Assembly: GCA_036260415.1 (NCBI GenBank)
Contig: DASZZX010000166.1
Span: 1 to 8,563, forward strand
Reading direction: 5' to 3'
From: DASZZX01 sp036260415
GTDB lineage: Bacteria; Actinomycetota; Nitriliruptoria; Nitriliruptorales; JAHWKO01
Length of the DNA: 8,563 bases
A program made the position numbers and the translations under genes. Position 1 is the first letter of the stretch; each line of letters opens with the position of its first letter. The notes beneath the pieces were generated by a model. That model saw nothing but the letters and a program-made list of their open reading frames with translations. It was not told the DNA's origin and searched no databases. Below, piece by piece: positions 5,979 through 8,563 of this stretch.

Positions 5979-5985
5979 TTGGAGG
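5979..5985 (+). promoter_or_regulatory. Shine-Dalgarno TTGGAGG deciding the GTG start at 5994
   Basis: GGAGG (5981-5985) lies 8 bases before GTG 5994 and only 2 before another GTG at 5988, so 5994 is favoured. The much longer open frame extending left to 5358 runs through a different gene's remnant and is not the real start. Confidence 0.55.
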
Positions 5986-5993
5986 CAGTGAGG

Positions 5994-6737
5994 GTGACGG
6001 TCATACAACACCCCGGGCGATTGGCGTGGCTAGGTATCTCCCGCCAGCGCATGGAGAGGGACGCTCGAACGGTCGCCGCGGCCGTCAGCGCCGGAGCCAT
6101 CGTCGGGTTCGTCATCAACGGTTGGGGCAGCCGGCTGGCGATGATGCTGCTCGCGCGCAAGAACCCCCAGGTGACGGGTCGTGTCAGCGACGACGGGTTC
6201 CGGATGGGGCAGTTCGTCCTCGCCGACACGATGGGGTTGGTGCTGTTGGGAACCATCCTCGGGGTCGTCGGTGGGTTGCTCTACCTCGTGATCCGGCCAC
6301 TTCGCTTCGGAGCGCCGTGGTTCCAGCATCTTGCACTGTTCGTCGGTCCCGCGGTCGTCGTCGGCAGCATGCTCGTGCACACCGATGGCATCGACTTCCA
6401 CGTGCTTGACCCACCGGCACTGGCGATCGCGCTGTTCGTGGCGCTCCCGGGGATCTTCGCGCTGGCTGTCGCGCTGCTCACCGATCGGTGGCTTCGCGAC
6501 GGTTCGTGGTTCCGAACTAGCCGGATCGGCTCCGTCGTCCCGGTCCTGCTCCTCCTCGTTCCGTTCTGGCCACTGCTCATCGTCGTGGTGGTGGGCTGGT
6601 CCATCCGTCAGGCGCTGCTGAACGCGGTTGGTGAAGGCGTCCCGGCGGGTCTCGTCTGGGTGGGTCGGGCCGGGCTCGCGATCGTGTTCGCGCTGGCGCT
6701 CGTGCGTCTCGTGGGCATGACCATCGAACTGGTCTGA
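5994..6737 (+). CDS. Polytopic membrane protein of unknown function
   Basis: From GTG 5994 to TGA 6735-6737 the product has 247 residues. Six likely membrane helices are visible at about residues 27-53, 75-100, 113-128, 142-163, 180-201 and 218-240. Between the first two lies a hydrophilic loop, RLAMMLLARKNPQVTGRVSD followed by DGFRMGQF. It recalls a conserved R-x-VMRLLA...(N/G)xxxG-xxSDDG block of unnamed actinobacterial membrane proteins. The helix after it is Gly-rich (GVVGGLLYLVI). No transporter, enzyme or channel motif is recognised. The start was chosen by the GGAGG at 5981; ATG at 6051 (20th codon) is the alternative and still precedes the first helix. The gene is intact, apparently alone, and has normal GC-rich codon use. 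Confidence 0.85.
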   Translation: MTVIQHPGRLAWLGISRQRMERDARTVAAAVSAGAIVGFVINGWGSRLAMMLLARKNPQVTGRVSDDGFRMGQFVLADTMGLVLLGTILGVVGGLLYLVIRPLRFGAPWFQHLALFVGPAVVVGSMLVHTDGIDFHVLDPPALAIALFVALPGIFALAVALLTDRWLRDGSWFRTSRIGSVVPVLLLLVPFWPLLIVVVVGWSIRQALLNAVGEGVPAGLVWVGRAGLAIVFALALVRLVGMTIELV

Positions 6738-6767
6738 CCGCGACCGTTGGTGGTCCTGCCGGCCCCA

Positions 6768-6953
6768 CTAGGGCGTGATGCAGTCCGGGCACGGATCCAA
6801 TCTCGGCGAGAATTGGTGCAGTGTGTACAGGTCGTGGACCTCAGCCACCCAACAGCCGAGGACCGCCGCTCTCGCGTGGAGCAGTAGGTCGGCGGGTGCC
6901 ACCGATGCACGATGCAACACGTGACCCAGGCGAGGGTGGCAGGCTGTGAGCAT
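6768..6953 (-). CDS. Small Cys/His-rich hypothetical protein with C-terminal CPDC
   Basis: A 61-residue frame from ATG at 6953-6951 to TAG at 6770-6768. It is Cys/His-rich (MLTACHPRLGHVLH at the start, CPDC five residues before the end) with a helical hydrophobic middle (ADLLLHARAAVLGCWVAEVH) and YTLHQFSPRLDPCPDC at the end. The protein-like composition, and a CxxC that could bind zinc or iron, argue for a real gene. Against it, the start lies only 17 bases from the divergent VOC start at 6971, leaving almost no room for two promoters, and it has no Shine-Dalgarno. I do not recognise a family. Confidence 0.38.
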   Translation of the reverse strand: MLTACHPRLGHVLHRASVAPADLLLHARAAVLGCWVAEVHDLYTLHQFSPRLDPCPDCITP

Positions 6954-6970
6954 CGACTGGATGGACCAAC

Positions 6971-7331
6971 GTGGGAGTCCGACGAGCCGTGCCTGACGTC
7001 ATCGCCCAGGATCTCGACGGCAGTCGACGGTTCTACCGCGACTGTCTCGGCTTCGAGGTCGGCATGGACATGGGCCGGGTCATCAACTTCATCTCCACCG
7101 ACAACCCGACAGCGCGGGTCATCGTGATCCGTGAGGACCAGTCCGCCGACGCTGAACCGGACATGACCGTCGAGGTTGAAGACGTCGACCAGGTGCATGA
7201 TCGCGCCGAAGGACTCGACGACGAGATCGTTCATCCGTTGACGAACGAGCCTGGGTGCCCGCCTGTTCTTCGTCAAGGATCCGAACGGCAAGATCATCAA
7301 AGTGATGTCCCACATTACGCAAGGCCTGTGA
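6971..7331 (+). pseudogene. VOC family protein gene with one frameshift
   Basis: From GTG 6971 it reads (M)GVRRAVPDVIAQDLDGSRRF and continues YRDCLGFEVGMDMG, a VOC domain of the type whose relatives start MGVRR. The frame holds through AEGLDDEIVHPLTNEP and breaks near 7251-7256. The rest is in another frame: GARLFFVKDPNGKIIKVMSH, ending at TGA 7329-7331. One extra G in the GGG at 7253-7255 (or loss of two bases from an EPWGARLFF reading) explains it. Without the shift the protein would be about 119 residues, normal for the family. As written, translation runs on in the wrong frame to 7483 and loses the last beta strands and the C-terminal metal-site region. A sequencing indel is possible, since the break is in a G run. 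Confidence 0.78.
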
Positions 7332-7721
7332 ACTACGGGTTGTATCCGCCGGTGTCCGCTTGCTGCTCCGACGTCCCTGTTCGGGCGCTCCAGGACGGGT
7401 GCGATCACGTGAGCAGGGCCGAACGAAGTGGATGGACACGCAACGGCACGTGCTCTGCACACGTTCTCCCGTGGCTCAGGTGATCGAAGACGCAACGTCG
7501 CCGGGCGCATGTCAGTCCCCACTACGCGCGGGCAAAGGGAGACGCCCGGCCGCCCGTAACGGCTCCCTGTCGAGCGCCTGGTCGAGCGATGTCGCACAGC
7601 AGAGGCGACGGACCTCTGAGTCCGATCGATACCCCGGGCCGACCCACGGATCCGTGCCTTCGCCGAGCCGACGACGATCGTCTGGTTGAGCGTTGATGTT
7701 TGCGCCCTCGCCGTCCCTTAG
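7332..7721. other. No recognisable gene; one stable inverted repeat at the right end
   Basis: About 390 bases in which frames on both strands give Arg/Ser/Pro-rich translations without motifs. No RNA gene was recognised. A loose dyad around GGGAG...CTCCC (about 7539-7575) and the better inverted repeat at 7702-7726 are the only structures. Confidence 0.45.
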
Positions 7722-7726
7722 GGCGC
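7702..7726. repeat. Inverted repeat GCGCCCT / AGGGCGC
   Basis: GCGCCCT (7702-7708) and AGGGCGC (7720-7726) are perfect 7-bp arms around an 11-base loop. It could form an RNA hairpin but no T-run follows on either side, so it is not a standard terminator. It lies just before the AraC-remnant frame. Confidence 0.35.
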
Positions 7727-7862
7727 GCCGCCGCCCCCCCACTTCCACTACAAGAGCTACGACTGGCAGTGGACTCGCTACCGTCGTCTGTCGGAGTTCG
7801 GTGCTCGAGGACTGCAGGCGAGGAGGTCGATCGCGCAGATCGTCCAGCAGACCCGCTTCGGC
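7722..7862 (+). pseudogene. Unidentified protein fragment fused in frame to the AraC remnant
   Basis: After a TAG at 7719-7721 the frame leading into the AraC remnant reads HFHYKSYDWQWTRYRRLSEF and then ARRSIAQIVQQTRFG. This aromatic and basic sequence looks protein-like and is more ordered than the surrounding frames, but it is not part of AraC regulators and I do not recognise it. It has no ATG, GTG or TTG codon in frame. It may be the tail of a deleted gene joined to the AraC gene. Confidence 0.25.
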
Positions 7863-7874
7863 GCAGCAGCCGCG

Positions 7875-8278
7875 CGGCGACGCCGCGTCCGCGATCGGAT
7901 CGATCGGGAGTACGGGCAGCCGCCGGACGTCGAGGCGCCCGCCCCAGGCGCGCACATGTCGGCCGGCCACCTGAGCCGCCAGTTCCGGCTCGCCCACGGT
8001 GAGTCGCCGTACGCCTATCTGATGGTGCGGGCATCGAGCGCGCGATGGCGCTGCTGCGTCGTGGCGACCTCAGCGTCACCGAGATCTGCTTCGCGGTCGG
8101 CTGCTCGTCGCTGGGCACGTTCAGCACGCGGTTCACCGAGCTGGTCGGCGTGCCGCCGAGCGTCTACCGCCGGGAGGCGGCAGGCGACATGGCGGGGATG
8201 CCACCGTGCGTGGCGAAGCAGGTGAGCAGACCGGTCAGGAATCGAGAAGCACGCGCTCCCGAGCCGCACCTAGCGTGA
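7875..8278 (+). pseudogene. AraC-family transcriptional regulator, 5'-truncated and frameshifted
   Basis: RRVRDRIDREYGQPPDVEAP leads into the first helix-turn-helix (GAHMSAGHLSRQFRLAHGES). After PYAYLM a lost base near 8022-8033 shifts the frame, and the second helix-turn-helix continues as LSVTEICFAVGCSSLGTFST with RFTELVGVPPSVYRR, ending at TGA 8276-8278. This is the two-HTH DNA-binding unit of the short AraC proteins that precede VOC genes in actinobacteria. The usual (M)..LRRxRDRIDREY start codon is absent. Prolines occur in the first HTH helix (DVEAPAPGAH where DVEALARGAH is usual, from memory), an extra sign of decay. A fragment from the ATG at 8045 could give the second HTH only. It sits 5 bases before the VOC gene it would normally regulate. 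Confidence 0.8.
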
Positions 8279-8283
8279 GCGGC

Positions 8284-8563
8284 ATGGACCTCACCATTCA
8301 CCAGGCATTCCTCCCGCACCTCGACGTCGAGGCCTCGCTGGCCTTCTACCGCGACACCCTCGGCTTCGAGGTGCGCAATGACGTCGAGTACGGCTGGATG
8401 CACTGGATCACGGTGGGTCCTGCCGGCCAGCCCGACATCTCGATCGTCCTGTACCCGCCGGAGGCCGACCCCGGCATCACCGAGGACGAGCGCCGGACCA
8501 TCGCCGAGATGATGGCCAAGGGCACCTACGCCTCCATCAACCTCGCGACGAAGGACATCGACC
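8284..8563 (+). CDS. VOC family protein, N-terminal part (runs off right edge)
   Basis: From ATG 8284 the frame is open to the window end (93 codons). It reads MDLTIHQAFLPHLDVEASLA and FYRDTLGFEVRNDVEYGWMH, then VLYPPEADPGITEDERRTIA and MAKGTYASINLATKDID. This matches the VOC proteins usually encoded directly behind short AraC regulators. The DASLAFYRDTLGFEVRND opening is the first beta-alpha-beta unit, and the second module would lie beyond the edge. Such proteins resemble lactoylglutathione lyases, but the substrate is not known. Start is 5 bases after the AraC stop, so it was probably translated from the same mRNA. Because the AraC gene is broken, its control may be lost. There are no defects in the visible part. 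Confidence 0.85.
   Translation, partial: MDLTIHQAFLPHLDVEASLAFYRDTLGFEVRNDVEYGWMHWITVGPAGQPDISIVLYPPEADPGITEDERRTIAEMMAKGTYASINLATKDID

Noticed and set aside
5358..5993. N-terminal extension of the membrane protein, starting at 5358
   Set aside because: The stretch runs antisense through the IS integrase and then through an unrelated gene remnant. A Shine-Dalgarno and GTG at 5979-5996 give a sensible start.
6608..7597. Long minus-strand open frame (329 codons) opposite the membrane-protein end and the VOC remnant
   Set aside because: No domain motif and low-complexity Arg/Thr/Ser-rich sequence. It lies antisense to clear VOC and membrane-protein coding sequence.
1..8563. CRISPR arrays, tRNA or rRNA genes
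   Set aside because: No regularly spaced direct repeats and no recognisable tRNA or rRNA sequence were seen on either strand.

Overview
The window is very GC-rich, with strong G/C bias at third codon positions, few strong Shine-Dalgarno sites and actinobacterial-looking protein families: an Mpt53/DsbE-type secreted thioredoxin, an AraC regulator paired with a VOC protein, a TetR/VOC divergon, and a degraded trypsin-like peptidase relative. It most likely comes from a free-living actinobacterium. The species cannot be told from the sequence.

Layout. (1) 1-284, minus: 5' end of an amidase-signature enzyme, running off the left edge. (2) 489-1088, plus: a complete secreted thioredoxin-fold protein of the TlpA/Mpt53 type. 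Its only interruption is an in-frame TGA exactly where the first active-site cysteine belongs (WAPW-TGA-PTC), followed at once by a SECIS-like hairpin. This is the most interesting feature: a candidate selenocysteine (UxxC) extracytoplasmic oxidoreductase. (3) 1092-1990: an SDR dehydrogenase remnant and otherwise unrecognised, probably decayed DNA. (4) 1997-2431, minus: intact small cupin. (5) 2860-3428, minus: two short frames overlapping by ATGA, which are either a coupled pair or one two-helix membrane protein split by a frameshift. (6) 3526-4645: divergent VOC protein and TetR regulator sharing a short control region that holds a perfect 7-2-7 palindrome. (7) 4802-about 5405: remnant of an IS3-like element whose integrase is broken by several frameshifts. 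It abuts a 5'-truncated remnant (5451-5768) of a trypsin-like-peptidase-associated protein. (8) 5994-6737, plus: intact polytopic membrane protein. (9) 6768-8563: a small Cys/His-rich ORF, a VOC gene with one frameshift, an empty stretch, an AraC regulator that lacks its start and carries a frameshift, and the intact 5' end of a third VOC gene.

Functionally this is a patchwork, not one pathway. Small metalloenzyme-type proteins (three VOC, one cupin) sit next to regulators (TetR, AraC), and about half the DNA is pseudogene or remnant. The number of frameshifts in otherwise recognisable genes means either real decay or indel errors in the assembly. The TGA in the thioredoxin gene is an in-frame codon with flanking sequence intact on both sides, so an indel does not explain it.
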